The translations under genes and the position numbers were made by a program. Below the pieces are notes generated by a model that saw only the letters and a program-made list of their open reading frames with translations, made no database searches and was not told the DNA's origin. From assembly GCA_029204225.1 (NCBI GenBank), contig CM055097.1, positions 40,316,820-40,380,819 on the forward strand: 64,000 bases of DNA, in the 5' to 3' direction. This DNA comes from Diphasiastrum complanatum. Its lineage: Eukaryota; Streptophyta; Lycopodiopsida; Lycopodiales; Lycopodiaceae. This document shows positions 54,400-64,000 of the stretch, piece after piece; within the stretch, counting starts at the first letter, position 1, and the number at the start of each line of letters is the position of its first letter.

Positions 54400-55146
54400 T
54401 TAGTAGAGCGTTCTCTTGGACCGCCTCTGGTGGATGAGATATCCCGTAATGTCTTCCATGAAGTTGAGACGGTCTAGTTTCTTCGAGTCCTTTGGCGTGT
54501 GGAAGGACTTGTGAACTCCTGTCAGCCATTCCTGATTCACCCATGCTTGGAATCGTTTCGTCCAGGGATCTCCAAGGAATGTAGCTCGATAATATACGCG
54601 AGTGACTGGCAGCTGGTCTTCGACTTTGTTGGAAGCGAGCGCCTTATTTGGATTAAAAAATATGGAGGGTAGGAAATCATCCCATTTTGTTTCAATGCCC
54701 ATTAGATATTCCAAGTCCCGGACGTAAGTGACTGCCGCGCGAACTGTGCGATCGGGACAATTGATGTAGTGACTGGCAAATGCGGAGAGAGCCCTTCTGG
54801 CGTCTACATCTGTTGTCCACCCATATTAGGATTTGATGATTGGCTAGTTGAAATTGTTGAGTGTGATCTAGTCCAGAGGAGTGCCGGATTCCACCCATTT
54901 GGATCTTCTTGGACATGGCAAGAAATGCGCGTTCACCCGTAATTGTTGCGGACTCGTCACGTAAGCCCTGATGGCCACAGGGTCTCTCTCAAATAATTGT
55001 TGTCGCCACTCTGGTTGTGGTTGGAGGGCAGGTAAGGCTTGCAGTTCTTTTCCCTTGATGGTCTGAGCTGAGAATGATATTTGCCAACCGCCTCTTGATG
55101 ACTCGTGGGGATATTTGGATAAAAATTCATTGATGTTTTCCTCCAA
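54400..55146 (-). pseudogene. Gypsy-block additional ORF, C-terminal part
   Basis: Minus frames 55146-54868 (MEENINEFLSKYPHESSRGG, PEWRQQLFERDPVAIRAYV) and, after a frame change near 54860, a path to 54400 (YVRDLEYLMGIETKWDDFLP, RFQAWVNQEWLTGVHKSFH, ending RRSKRTLY). The two pieces are joined by a shift and stops. Trp-rich and mixed-charge. No family recognised: I see no transmembrane segment, protease or nuclease motif. It is downstream of the coiled-coil part and belongs to the same reading region. Confidence 0.55.
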
Positions 55147-55349
55147 GGATTTCAGTTTTCGGAAGGTCTGGCTGACATCGTTCGTGACCCTCTAGATGAG
55201 GTTGCTTGGCCCTGGTTGGTGGTTGCGGCTTGGCTCTGGTCGCGCGCCTCAATGGCCGCATCTGTCTATCCATGGTCGTGGCCTTCGGACCCTTGATCTG
55301 GTTGAAATACCCCTGCTGCCTGCTAACTCTGATCTTGGCTAGTACTAGT

Positions 55350-56708
55350 CTATGCAGCGTCAAAATTAGGTGGCGATGGAATTACCACGGGGGTGGGCTG
55401 GGCCTTCATTTCCATGTATTTCTGGCATGCCTTGAGGGCTTGCTTGGCCTGGGCGAGCTCTTGCGTTGCGCTTGCCCGATACTTATTGAACTCCACCTGG
55501 TAGCTGTTGAGGATTTGGCTATAAATCTGCACCTGACACCGTAGAAGATTCATCTCTGATTGGAAAAGCGGCCTTGTGTCCGGGACAGATTGAACTAGCC
55601 AGATGAGCTTCTCATGTTGTAAGGCTTTAACCTCCGTCCCCAGGCACATGTTCTCTGCTTCCAAAAGTGTAAGTTGCGCCTGGATAGGGACAAGCCATTG
55701 GGATGCTTCAACTTGAAGCTCTCGCACCTTTGTGGAGGCCTCAGTCAACGCTCTGGAGAGGCTTTGAATATATTTGTTTAGGCCCGTCTCCTTCTGCTGC
55801 AGCTTGGCAATCTCCTGGTGCCCTGCTTGTTTGTGTTGCTGAGCCAGAATCAGCTCTTGCTGCAACTTGGTGAGGTCTGCTTGCAGTTGTGTATTACCTG
55901 TTGCCAACTATAGTACCCTGCTTTCCAGAACAGCTTTGGCTGCTACCGCATCCAGGATGTATTTTTCTAGGGTTTGGTACGCCGTTGTTAGATCTGTGGG
56001 AGCAGCTAGTACACTGGCACTGGCAGGGGCTTGTGTTGTATCGGCCCTGACGACTTGTGGAATTCCGTTGTCATTGTCTTCGATCAGGTTTTCATTTGTA
56101 TTGATGCCATCTGGGGCGGTAGGGTCAGTCCGATCTGGTGATGCTACAAAAATTGTTTGCACAAATACGTCATCAGGCAGCAGTTGGCTGCCCTTGGCAA
56201 CCTTTGGTGAAGCGGGTGGGGTGTGAGAAACAACTGTGGAAACAGGGGCGAGGACAGTTTGTCCGAATGAGAGGATGGGAGGAACAGTGGGAAACTGAAG
56301 GGTGGTGTGGAGTATGGAAGAAGGTGAGGATGGAGAAGAAAGTGTCTGGCGTGGGGGTGAAAAATTGATAACTTGCATCCATGCCAGAGTGTCGGGGGAT
56401 AGTTGCGAATCAGAGGGGTTGAATATGAGAGGAGCAATGGTGGTGGCAGGAGTAATGGAGGATGCGATGGTGATGAATGGAGCAGCGGACACTGGAAGAG
56501 AAGTAGGAGTGGTATCAACAAAAGACACGGGGATGGAGACAGAAATAGATGTGGATGGAATAAGAAGAGAGGTAGCGACAACAAAAATTGGAGTGGGGGC
56601 TTGCATGGAAGAAGAAGTGGCGGTGGTTGATGGAGTAGTTAGTGCGGTAGTGGAGAGACGTCGTCGAGTAACAGGTGGAGATGTGGATGTAGAGGCAGTG
56701 CCACGCAT
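55350..56708 (-). pseudogene. Gypsy-block additional ORF, Ser/Thr/Pro-rich and coiled-coil part
   Basis: One minus frame with a single in-frame TAG at 55910-55908. The upstream 266 codons (MRGTASTSTSPPVTRRRLST...) are extremely Ser/Thr/Pro/Ala-rich and low in charge. From about residue 240 through the TAG and on to 55350 the sequence turns into a long amphipathic coiled coil rich in Gln, Leu, Ala and Glu (ADLTKLQQELILAQQHKQAG, LEAENMCLGTEVKALQHEKL). An unstructured region followed by a coiled coil suggests a scaffold or particle protein. No known domain recognised; function not assigned. Confidence 0.6.
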
Positions 56709-56941
56709 TCGTTTGCTGGCCGTTGTGTTAATGACTGCAGGTGGGATGAGGTAGATGCTTGAGATGGTGGGTAAAGGTTAGTTTGTGACACAAGGGTAGA
56801 CAAGAGGGATGAGCATTGAAAACTGCGCACTTTTGTCTCGAGAAGTGCGTTGGCAAAGTTACACAACAGGGGGCCTACTGCGATTCGCTCACGGTTGTTG
56901 GATTTGATGGAGTTTGTTAGTTCTCAAATACGGAAGCTATG

Positions 56942-57540
56942 CTAGTCGTATGGCACCACAGAGGGGTTAGGTAATTTCAGAAAGGATTCCACTATCTGAC
57001 TCAGCAGCGTAGACTGGATTCTGTCCTGGCAAAATGTTGAAATAACCAGAAAGTTATTCAACAGATGCGCAGCTGCCTGAATGACGAGTTCCGTGATAGC
57101 TTCTATCATGTAACCATTGTTAGTTTGGATGGGGATTTCTGGTGTGGTTTGGGTGATGAATGGTTTGGTCAGATCTTTGGCGTGGCGATGGGAGATGGGT
57201 TGACGATCACCGGACATAATGCCAACGGTGATCATCGAGTCGACGTTAATCTTGACTTTGTACATGGTACCTTGGTACAAGAAGTGAAAACGAGCCTTGT
57301 CCTTGTCCCAGGTGGCGTAAGCGTGAAGGGCGAGGCCCATGTTAATCTCAGAATGAAAGAGCGCTGAGTAGAAACCCATTGCTGCAAGGAGGGGCCCGGC
57401 TGTCTGCAGCCATGGTTGGATCAAAGTGTCGGAGGGTAGAGGCCAAATCTGCATGGCCTCGGGGATGTCACGCTAGATCACTTGTTTGGCGCCAGAGTCT
57501 TCAGAGGATGAGGAGGCTATGTTAGCAATTATGATTAGTA
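56942..57540 (-). pseudogene. Gypsy-block additional ORF, N-terminal part
   Basis: Minus frame from 57454 to 56942 (170 codons), extendable upstream through one TAG at about 57478 to about 57530 (SSSSEDSGAKQVI). It contains LPSDTLIQPWLQTAGPLLAA, LFHSEINMGLALHAYATWDK, FLYQGTMYKVKINVDSMITV and a helical C-terminus. A further shifted stretch continues to about 56780 (LLCNFANALLETKVRSFQ). It reads as a folded domain, but I recognise no family. Its place after integrase is where env-like or other extra ORFs occur in some plant Gypsy elements. Confidence 0.55.
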
Positions 57541-58619
57541 GTTAAAAAAGTCGAAAAAGTAGAAAAAACGGTGGAAAATGGAAGGAAACAGTAGAAAACT
57601 GAGAATAATGAGTGTTGGATGACAATGATTGTAGTTCAGAGTGCAGGTCGGTGTTTGATATGAGCAGATGACAACTGGTAGGAAGTTTGGTTGAAAATAG
57701 AAAACTTGGTATTTTCAGTGAAAATTTCGGTAGAGCTTCGCTAGCAAAGGTGACAAATGACTCGAATTCAGCCCTTATATAGCGAAATTTAGAGTGCATA
57801 TTAGGTGAAATTCACTTTCCCTTGCTCAGTTCCACCCAAATTTTGGCAGGCACTCTCTTCACAAAATTCTAAGACCTCAGGGAGGTCTGCAAGAGTTCAA
57901 AAGGTGATTTGACTGCTATGCGAAGGTTCTGCGAGAGTTCAGGCTCTCTGTGAGGGTTTAACTCTTACAAGAAGTTATCTCTCACACAACTTGTTCTTGT
58001 GATTGGATTTTCAAGATTAGACCATGTAGGTAGGATGATTTCACTGTTCTGATTCCATTTAGGCACCTTGCGAGAGCTGGTAAGTTGATCTTGATGCTCT
58101 GCGAGTGTTCTAAAAATTCTACTTCTGAGAACTCTCGTATACACTAAAAAATGATGATTCCTCCATCAGGAACTCTCACAGAGATTTTCATGGATGCATC
58201 TAGGTCAGATTTGGTGACTGTCCAATTTTCAAGAGCTATCTCCCAGGGGATCTCAAAAAATCATGAAAAAAGTGCTCCTTCAGAGTGTTTTTTTTACGAG
58301 ATCTCGAGATTTTCTGATTTTTAACTTTTGTAAACTGGTAATCAGCTTCATCTAGGCTTGATCTGACTGTTGGTAGTGCTCTAGAAGTTCTGATGGATTC
58401 TTGGTAGTAGATCCCTCAGTCAATCTAATGATCTGCTTCCTTTTTGACCCTATCAGGATTTGGATCCTCCTTGGATTCTGATGGATTTTTTCGATCCTGT
58501 CAGATCTGGCTGAATCTTGATGGATTTAGCTTGATTTGGCTTGATATACTTAGATCTAGCGGTGATGGCTGAGCAGATTAGCTTTATGTAACGTGCCACC
58601 CCCAATCTGGATCTGTCTT
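57541..58619. other. Non-coding spacer between integrase and additional ORF
   Basis: Dense stops in all frames. Between 57885 and 58170 the phrase TGCGAGAGTTC or near variants recurs in both orientations (about 57890, 57930, 58070, 58100, 58135). No gene. Confidence 0.55.
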
Positions 58620-59805
58620 ACTGTGGTGGCCAATACTTGTGCAACCGCCTACCGTTGATGGGTGTGTCGAAGGGCGTCCCATCAAGCTGTTCTAAGTTCA
58701 CGGCCCCATGATTAAGAATTTCCTTGATCCTATAATGACCTTCGCCCATGAATTTTTACTTTCCCTTGATCGCCTTGGTTTTATACATCAGGACCAGATC
58801 TCCTGAATGAAGATCCTTCTTTTGTAATCTGCAATCATGCCAAACCTTGCGTCTTTTCTTTTCAGCTGCTAGTGCATGCACAGCTAGTAAGCGTGTTTCA
58901 CAGAGTTTATGCAGACCTTCGTGGCGTAGCTGTAGAGATTTGGACTCATTAAGATGTTGCGCAGTGGCAATCCTTAATGAAGGAACTAAAAACTCTACTG
59001 GCATCACAACATCCTGACCATATACCAATTGGAAGGGTGTTTGATCAGTGCTCTCTTTATATGCTATCCTGAATGCCCACAGTGCAGCATGCAACTTGTG
59101 TTCTCAATCTGATCTGCTAGCTTAAACTGTTTTTGTGAGCACGCTACACAGGATCTTATTGGATGATTCTGCTTGCCCATTACCACAAGAATAATAAGGC
59201 GTACTGGTTTTGTGGATCACGAAGAATTCCTCCAACAGGATCTTGATGGTCTCGTTGATGAAATGGCTTCTGTGATCACTGACTAGTTCCACCGATCACC
59301 CGAAGCGCACAATGATATTTTCATAAAGGAACTTGGCAGTGGTCCTAGCATCAGCTACTCTTACTGCCTTGGCTTCAACTCATTTGGTGAGGTAGTCTGT
59401 GGCTACGATTATGTATCGAGCTTGGGAACTCCTTGCTGTAGGGTGAATTGGACCAATATAATCCAATCCCCATTTTTCAAACGATGCTTGGGCTAAGACT
59501 GGGTGCAGTAGATCATAGTTCAATCTCGTTGGTCTCCTTGCCCTTTGGCACACATTGCACTTTTTCAAGTATTCCTCCGTGTCTTTATGAATCGTTGGCC
59601 ACCAACATCCTAATTGTAGGATCTTGCAAACTGTAATGTCAGATGCAAAATGGCCTCTACCCATGCCTTCATGTGAAAGCGAAATGATTTGGGTGGTCTC
59701 ATAAGGAAGAATTCATCGCCAAAGAATTCCGTTTGGACCTCTTCGGTACAACTGGCCGGCAATCAGCAGATAAGGTCTAGCCTTCAAGATCAATTTCCGC
59801 TATTC
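58620..59805 (-). pseudogene. Ty3/Gypsy integrase
   Basis: Minus strand. The N-terminal approach LILKARPYLLIAGQLYRRGP is at 59790-59730. The zinc-finger region HEGMGRGHF..KKCNVCQRARRP is at 59680-59540. The first catalytic Asp is in WGLDYIGPI at about 59470, followed by YIIVATDYLTK. Stops and shifts interrupt the core at 59380-59100. The C-terminal half continues at 59094-58756 (ALWAFRIAYKESTDQTPFQL, VVMPVEFLVPSL) and ends about 58620 with HGAVNLEQLDGTPFDTPING. Known role: integration of element cDNA. Broken; no chromodomain seen. Confidence 0.9.
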
Positions 59806-59810
59806 CGCCT

Positions 59811-61503
59811 TTGGTAGTGATTTGTTTGGTTGGCCCCGCATTAGATATTCAACAATGTCGCAGCCCATTCTGGTACTATATCCACGTAAAACAAGGCAGC
59901 ATCTACCAGCTCATCGTCGGGCTGGCTATGATGAAACAAGTAACGTCCTCCACATCAGAGCAGCATGGGAGAGTGAGGAACACAACATCACTTTGCCAAT
60001 CAAACACAAGAGATACGAGGATGAGGCGATAGTGGTAGATGGAGGATTGGGTGTCTATTTGATCTCCACTACTTTGTACAAAAAATGGGGATTACAAGGA
60101 TTGAAGCCTGCCAGATTCGCCATCAAGCTGGCAGATCAATCCTGTGTGAAACCAAAAGGTGTAGTTGCTGATATTCCCGTAAAGATAGCAAGCATGCAGT
60201 ATGTGATTACTTTTGTGGTCATGGATATACTTGAATCTCCATTTGCATACCGTATTTTACTTGGAAGACCATGGGTGAGGGTTGCGCAAGTAGTACACAA
60301 CTGGGGTACAGGGAAACTCACCTTTGAGGACAGAGAACAGGCTGTAAAGATAGATCCAACCACATGGGCGGTGAAACCTATTGCACCCAAAGCTGATGAC
60401 TACTCATCCACGATAGATCATACGATTGACCGCCCAAGGCCAGCCAAGGGAGGTCACTATCATTCAGAGATGGATGTCATGAGATGGACGGATGCATTAG
60501 CAAATATTGACTGCCAGGCATGTCAATATGAATCAAATCCAGAACCGAGTACATCTTCACCCAAATGTTACACTATGGACACACCAATCACATTTGGAGT
60601 GAATATGATAAACGTAGCATGGCTGTCAACGGAGCTGATTGAAAACCTAGTGGACGATGATCTAGTACCCATTTACGAAATTTTTTTGGACGATCTGTGT
60701 GTGCATGGACCAGATTCAGAACACTTATCCAATTTGGAGAAGGTGCTACAAAAATGTCGCAAATACCAGATCTCCCTGAATCCAAAAAAATGTCAATTCT
60801 GGGTGACACATGGCTTGATACTTGGCCATATAGTGTCAAGACACGGGATCGCCACAGATCTATCAAAGATCAGGATCATTGTTGATCTACCACCACCGGG
60901 GACAATCTGCGAGGTCTACATTTTCTGGGTCATACTAACTATTATAGGATCTTCATTCTTGATTTTGCGGAGTTAGCCAACCAATTTACAAGCTCACAAT
61001 GGAACCACATTGGAATGAGAAAGCCCTAAATGCTTTCTAGAAGATTAAGGATGCATTGGTCTCAGCACCAATCCTACGACCACCCAATTGGTCCATTGAG
61101 TTCCACGTGCATACAAATGCATAGAAGTATGCAGTTGGAGCAGTCTTAACCTAGCCAGGTGAACACAAAAAGAATTTTCCAATCCGATTTGCAAGCCGAC
61201 AGCTCAGTGATACCAAAATAAATTATTCAACCACAGAGCGAGAAGCACTGACAATTCTATGCGGTTAAGAAGTTTTGACACTATTTGATGGCCACACATT
61301 TTGCTTTTTATACGGACCATCAACCCTTGCTATATCTCGTTAATAATACTTGCAACATTGGGAGAATCACCAGATGGCTTCTTTTGTTGTTGGAATTTGA
61401 TTTTTGGATAGTAGTTCGCAAGGGAAAACAACACTACATGGCAGATCATGTGTCACGAATCAAGGGAAAGGAGATTGCAACCCATGGGCTTAGGCGCTAC
61501 TGA
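59811..61503 (+). pseudogene. Ty3/Gypsy protease, RT fragment and RNase H, inverted cassette
   Basis: Plus frame 59822-60976. A retropepsin-like domain with active-site region VVDGGLGVYLIST (about residues 73-85), LADQSCVKPKG and ILLGRPWVR is followed by linker. The RT enters directly at the catalytic motif IFLDDLCVHG, then LNPKKCQFWVTHGLILGH; fingers and most of the palm are deleted. After stops, RNase H is readable at 61000-61490: FHVHTNA, RFASRQLSDTKINYSTTERE, HFAFYTDHQPLLYLV, HYMADHVSRIKGKE. It is on the strand opposite to gag and integrase of the same block. Inactive. Confidence 0.92.
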
Positions 61504-61509
61504 CTCCTC

Positions 61510-62720
61510 ATCTGCTTTGGCCCATTCAGCTAAAAGGCTTTTCGCTTGTGGTGCAATCCGCAGTAGTTCTTCGAGGGGTAAACTAACGTGGCTTGACAGC
61601 AAGAGTGTGAGCCTTTTTGTGCGTGGTTCCTCAGGCTCCACCATGTGAAAAGGTGGTTCATGTTGGTGCAACCGATCATTCTGATTAGTGCGTAGCAGTG
61701 AGCTCGTTTGTGGTTCCCGTTTGATGCCGACTGGAGGTTCTGTGGGAATGTTTCATTCTTGCTCTTTGTCCTCCTCTTGTGCTTTTTGTACCCAGTGTCT
61801 TGGTACTGTCTTCTCTCTTCCTCACATTTGGATATGGCACTGAAGTTGAGGGTTGGTCGTCAGTGACCGATGGTGGTGGTGAGGGAGCCACTTCCTTCAT
61901 CTTCTATGCTCGTGTAACATCTAACACATGAGCGTAGTAGTGTCGACCTTTCGATGGCATCCCCGCTGGAACTGCTGATTGCTGTATGGCAATGAGGTTA
62001 AGAGGTGAACTGGTTCCAGGTTTAAATGGACAATTCTTGAAATAGTGTCCATAACCGCAATCCTGGCAGGAGGTTGTATATTGTCCTTTGTAGGGACATT
62101 CTGCAATTCTGTGTCCCTCGTTGCACCCGTAGTAGCCGTAATTTCTTCCACCTTGACGTTGAGTTTGAGCTGCATAGGCCAAAACATATTCATTTATGAC
62201 AGGATCCATAAATGGTTCATCTGGTCCGTACCACTGCTGTTGCTCAAGTTGAGGTGGCATTTGCATTTCTTGTTCTGTTGCTGTCAACTTTACATGGGCC
62301 ACTTGTTGATTGGCTGGCCCTGATGGAGCAGGTAAGGCCATGAGTTGTGGTTAACTGGGTGCGTTGTACCTTGGTGCCGTGTTAGGTGCCCCTTGATGAT
62401 AAGGATAAAAAGTCTGATAAGGACTTCTCTTCTGTTGAACAGCCCTGGGGTTAAACGGGCAAAATGTCGTATCGTGTGTGTTGCATTGCACAGATGGCAG
62501 AATCTATGTGTCAGTCTCAGATTTTGCTTTAGGATTGGACACTCGCTCGCTGTATGGTTTTGCATGCATATTGAACACCATACATTTTCTTGTCGAGGAT
62601 ACTGCAGCTGGGTTGGTTTCGGTTGATGTGGAGTTACTGCTACAGTTCCTTGTAAGGCCTTCAGTTTCTAGTCAAACTACGCTGTAAGTTGCTCCATCTG
62701 CTGTTTGTGTAATTTTGTCA
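61510..62720 (-). pseudogene. Ty3/Gypsy gag C-terminal (zinc-knuckle) region
   Basis: Minus strand. LTKLHKQQMEQLTA at about 62710-62670 opens the readable part. There are three Cys/His-rich clusters: NHTASECPILK..HRFCHLCNATH (about 62560-62470), YYGCNEGHRIAECPYK (about 62140-62090) and CQDCGYGHYFKNCPFK (about 62070-62025, a clean CX2CX3HX4C). Gln/Pro-rich spacers and a basic tail follow to about 61510. The frame is broken at about 62345 and 61903. The gag N-terminal capsid region is absent because the block begins here. Known role of the knuckles: RNA binding and packaging. Confidence 0.85.
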
Positions 62721-62722
62721 GG

Positions 62723-63944
62723 GGGGATGAGTCAGTTGGTCAAGAGTATGGTAGAGTCTCTGTATGAGCATTGTGTTTACATGATACATTGTGAGTCAAA
62801 CCTGGTGGTTTGTTGGTGTGCTTGAGTGTGAGTCAAGTACATCGTAGTTGTGATATGCATAACATTTTTTGGACACTCTAGACGTTGGTGCAATATATTG
62901 TTTTTCACTCTTTTTCACATTTGAGCTTAAGGGAGAGAGTTAGATTCAGCTTGTGATCTGATTCATTAGTATGAGCTCTAAATGTGATGATGTAATTGGT
63001 GTACATTTTATTTGGTTTACTGTATACGGTTGTGATCGGGACGTGACCCGTTAGGATATATTGATCGGGCACTGATCCCGTAGACGACTAGTTGGGTTAG
63101 CCGGGTAGCCACACATAGGAAGAATTAGTCTGTACAGAGTTATTTACCGTACTTGCTATACTTGGGGGCATGTCCCAAGTTTGTCGATCGAATTTGGCCA
63201 TATTGGGCCCTGTGGGGTCATGATCTCTCGTAGTATAGCCCTTCCGCCTGTCAACAAAGGTTAGATCACTGGATAGGTGCCTAGCTATGCATAGATGCTA
63301 TGTTTAGTTAATTTCCTACTTTCTCCCTTAACTCTACTCACCACAATACTACTCCTCTTTAACTCTACTCCCCTACACTAACATTCATCATAGTTTGGTT
63401 GAAGGGAAGGAATGAAGAAGAAGAGATTGAGAAGAGAAGAGAAAGAGAGAGCAAGAGAGTGAGGGTGGAGGTTAGCTCAAATGCTCCTTATGCTTGCTAA
63501 TGGAATAACATTCACTATTGGAAAACAATAAACATGGAAATAGAAAGCAAGAGAAAACACAACCAAGAGCAATAGCAAGTAGTGAATAGAAAATGAGGAT
63601 GCTTCTCTTCCAAAAATGGTAGAGTTTCCTCCTTTTCATTGAGCATGGAAATAGTGTACAAATGGTGCCCTTTTAGAAAATGGGGAAGGCCCTTGCCCCT
63701 CAATCTTATTGGCTAATATTCACAATGATCTTAACCATTCATGTTGGACCCAACTTGATCCAAGGGTCCACAAAAAGTACATTAGAAATCACAAGATTCA
63801 TGTGAGTCCCAATTTGGACCCAACTCTAAAAAGTGATCTCTAAGTTTAAAAATGACATTGGGCCTCTAGTTTTATTTTACGCAACACATTTTATTGGAGG
63901 ATTTTATCTATTTACACTTTGTTGGGAATACCCCCAACAGGACC
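62723..63944 (+). repeat. Second copy of the duplicated E-3'-end plus solo LTR F segment
   Basis: Matches 53048-54361 closely: GAGTCAGTTGGTC start, E purine tract near 62930, E LTR part, GGGCCC, LTR F, then GGACC. It is 1222 bp against 1314 bp; the difference is one deletion of about 92 bp within LTR F near 63880. Left junction with the Gypsy block shares GGGGA. Confidence 0.9.
63211..63939. repeat. Solo LTR F, second copy
   Basis: 729 bp, TGTGGGGTC to CCCCCAACA, flanked by GGCCC (63206-63210) and GGACC (63940-63944). Here the right flank continues into element E LTR, confirming insertion in E. Confidence 0.85.
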
Positions 63945-64000
63945 GACCTTAGTTTGGCAGGTGGTAGGCCAGTTTAGTGACACCTGTTGAGCCCATGCAG
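63945..64000 (+). repeat. Element E 3' LTR, continuation
   Basis: GACCTTAGTTTGGCAGGTGG matches the 5' LTR at about 42652 onward, exactly where the sequence left off before solo LTR F. The LTR runs past the window end. Confidence 0.9.

Larger units (their letters stand above)
54362..62722 (-). mobile_element. LTR-less Ty3/Gypsy block with an inverted central cassette
   Basis: On minus, from right to left: gag zinc-knuckle region (62720-61510), integrase (59805-58620), non-coding (58619-57541), and an additional ORF region (57540-54400). Between gag and integrase, protease, RT and RNase H lie on plus (59811-61503). Re-inverting them gives the normal gag-PR-RT-RH-IN order. Neither end carries an LTR, primer-binding site or polypurine tract; the gag N-terminus is missing. 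It is bracketed by the direct duplication 53048-54361 / 62723-63944. Confidence 0.8.
42382..64000 (+). mobile_element. Element E: LARD-like non-autonomous LTR retrotransposon, heavily interrupted
   Basis: The 5' LTR (42382-42851) is followed by a primer-binding-like site. The 3' LTR starts at 53263 after the purine tract TTAAGAGAGAGAG and resumes at 63945 after later insertions; its end is beyond the window. Matching LTR phrases include GATCTGATTCATTAGTAT, GACGTGACCCGTTAGGATAT and GGGGGCATGTCCCAAGTTTG. Without the insertions the interior is about 4.7 kb and shows no protease, integrase or RT. This fits a large retrotransposon derivative (LARD). Copia D is nested in the interior; solo LTR F and a Gypsy block are in the 3' LTR. 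Confidence 0.75.

Noticed and set aside
54259-54477. Plus frame across the end of LTR F
   Set aside because: It crosses the LTR edge and the duplication breakpoint, has no motif, and is disrupted in the second LTR copy.
55867-56754. Plus-strand frames of 119 and 150 codons over the additional Gypsy ORF
   Set aside because: They are complements of the Ser/Thr/Pro-rich region, whose skewed composition opens antisense frames; the minus frame joins the coiled coil in phase.
53536-63939. LTR F as the two LTRs of the Gypsy block
   Set aside because: Each F copy is preceded by element E sequence and flanked by its own GGCCC/GGACC pair, and no primer-binding site or polypurine tract adjoins it. The pair is better explained by duplication of a solo LTR, though a prior full element cannot be excluded.

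Overview
This window looks like nuclear DNA from a land plant. Almost everything in it is retroelement: Ty1/Copia, Ty3/Gypsy, a Penelope-like element (PLE) and a non-autonomous LTR element, nested in one another and mixed with very long (GA)n/(TC)n tracts. Only one ordinary cellular gene is recognisable, a four-exon 2-oxoglutarate/Fe(II) dioxygenase at 36841-38643 (minus). PLE reverse transcriptases are known from conifers and some non-seed plants and are not typical of flowering plants. A gymnosperm, fern or lycophyte is therefore more likely than an angiosperm, but this is inference; the species cannot be named from the sequence.

Layout. 1-3.6 kb: non-genic, with a (GA)n tract. 3.6-5.8 kb: decayed Gypsy pol (minus). 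6-8.85 kb: AT-rich, no gene. 8.85-10.54 kb: 5' end of a Copia element on plus (LTR, primer-binding site, start of gag). 10.54-15.87 kb: complete Copia 'C' (minus) with two LTRs and target duplication GTTTT. 15.87-18.0 kb: 5'-truncated Copia 'B' (minus). 18.07-31.52 kb: a PLE whose coding strand is minus. Its RT and half of one terminal repeat are inverted, and it is split by a complete Copia 'A' (22295-28658, minus, target duplication GGTTC). 31.5-34.98 kb: compound microsatellite cluster and a third, diverged PLE terminal repeat. 36.8-38.6 kb: the dioxygenase gene. 38.7-42.4 kb: non-genic, with tandem repeats and a probable old LTR. 42.38 kb to the window end: a LARD-like element 'E' (LTRs, no pol). 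It is interrupted by complete Copia 'D' (43332-49052, minus, target duplication TAAAT), by a solo LTR 'F' in its 3' LTR, and by an LTR-less Gypsy block (54362-62722) bracketed by a roughly 1.2-1.3 kb direct duplication.

The most unusual points are these. (1) A plant PLE has repeated terminal units that each carry a TATA box and a conserved splice donor, plus an unrecognised N-terminal coding region. (2) Two unrelated elements, the PLE and the Gypsy block, each contain an inverted central cassette holding the RT. (3) An unrecognised roughly 1,000-codon reading region lies between the Gypsy integrase and the end of that block, with a Ser/Thr/Pro-rich part and a coiled coil. (4) Element E is a pol-less LTR element whose interior is rich in CAGGT(G) motifs. 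All retroelement coding regions seen here are broken by deletions, frameshifts or stops. The dioxygenase appears intact. Boundaries given as approximate were read by eye, without alignment software.
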